The position numbers and the translations under genes were made by a program. From Tetradesmus obliquus (Eukaryota; Chlorophyta; Chlorophyceae; Sphaeropleales; Scenedesmaceae), in the NCBI GenBank assembly GCA_030272155.1, contig CP126196.1, positions 1,674,001 to 1,738,000 of the forward strand: 64,000 bases of DNA, given 5' to 3'. Below the pieces are notes generated by a model. The model ran no database searches and was not told where the DNA came from. It saw only the letters and a list, made by a program, of their open reading frames with translations. This document shows positions 63,952-64,000 of this stretch, one piece after another (within the stretch, counting starts at the first letter, position 1; each line of letters opens with the position of its first letter).

Positions 63952-64000
63952 TAAGCAAGCCTGCTGCAGCATGACCCATGCTCCAGAGCTGCTGTGCTAG

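Overview
This window is nuclear DNA from a green alga. The evidence is dense spliceosomal introns (GT-AG plus at least one GC-AG), very abundant CTG/CAG triplet repeats, Ala/Gln-rich low-complexity protein segments, TGTAA motifs after stop codons, and a ciliary gene next to plant-type housekeeping genes. A core chlorophyte (Chlorophyceae) fits best; the exact lineage is inference.

Layout. 1-2 kb: a weakly supported minus-strand gene with two identical CX2CX11HXC finger-like motifs. 3.4-18.2 kb (+): a complete 25-exon gene for the TPR subunit 3 of TFIIIC (GTF3C3/TFC4 family), with a 1.27 kb TTAA-flanked DNA element in intron 23. 19.2-19.7 kb (-): a decayed coding fragment. 19.8-21.7 kb (+): an unrecognised Ser/Ala-rich ORF. 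21.7-28.4 kb: a gene-poor, repeat-scarred stretch. 28.4-32.6 kb (+): a secreted CHRD-domain protein with a Ser-Pro repeat and Gly/Ser/Thr/Ala tail. 34.2-49.0 kb (-): a complete 24-exon cytosolic-type leucyl-tRNA synthetase. 49.5-56.3 kb (-): a complete 13-exon PUS7/TruD pseudouridine synthase. 56.9-61.7 kb (+): a complete 16-exon CFAP52 (WDR16) WD40 ciliary protein, divergent from PUS7. 62.3-64.0 kb (+): a Gln/Ala-rich protein of unknown function.

I joined the exons by hand; in all five spliced models every junction keeps reading phase and ends in a stop (1087, 718, 1099, 802 and 630 residues). Three products act in RNA biology (tRNA/5S transcription by TFIIIC, tRNA charging, pseudouridylation). 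I see no operon-like coupling, so this may be coincidence.

The most unusual feature is not a gene. Introns throughout are filled with partial tandem copies ('echoes') of the edges of the adjacent exon, usually with the splice site still attached. The extreme case is LeuRS intron 4, where a 31-bp unit containing the exon end and its 5' splice site is repeated 12 times. CTG-repeat tracts, always CTG in the sense orientation, sit directly before many 3' splice sites. Together these suggest ongoing intron growth by tandem duplication of splice junctions.
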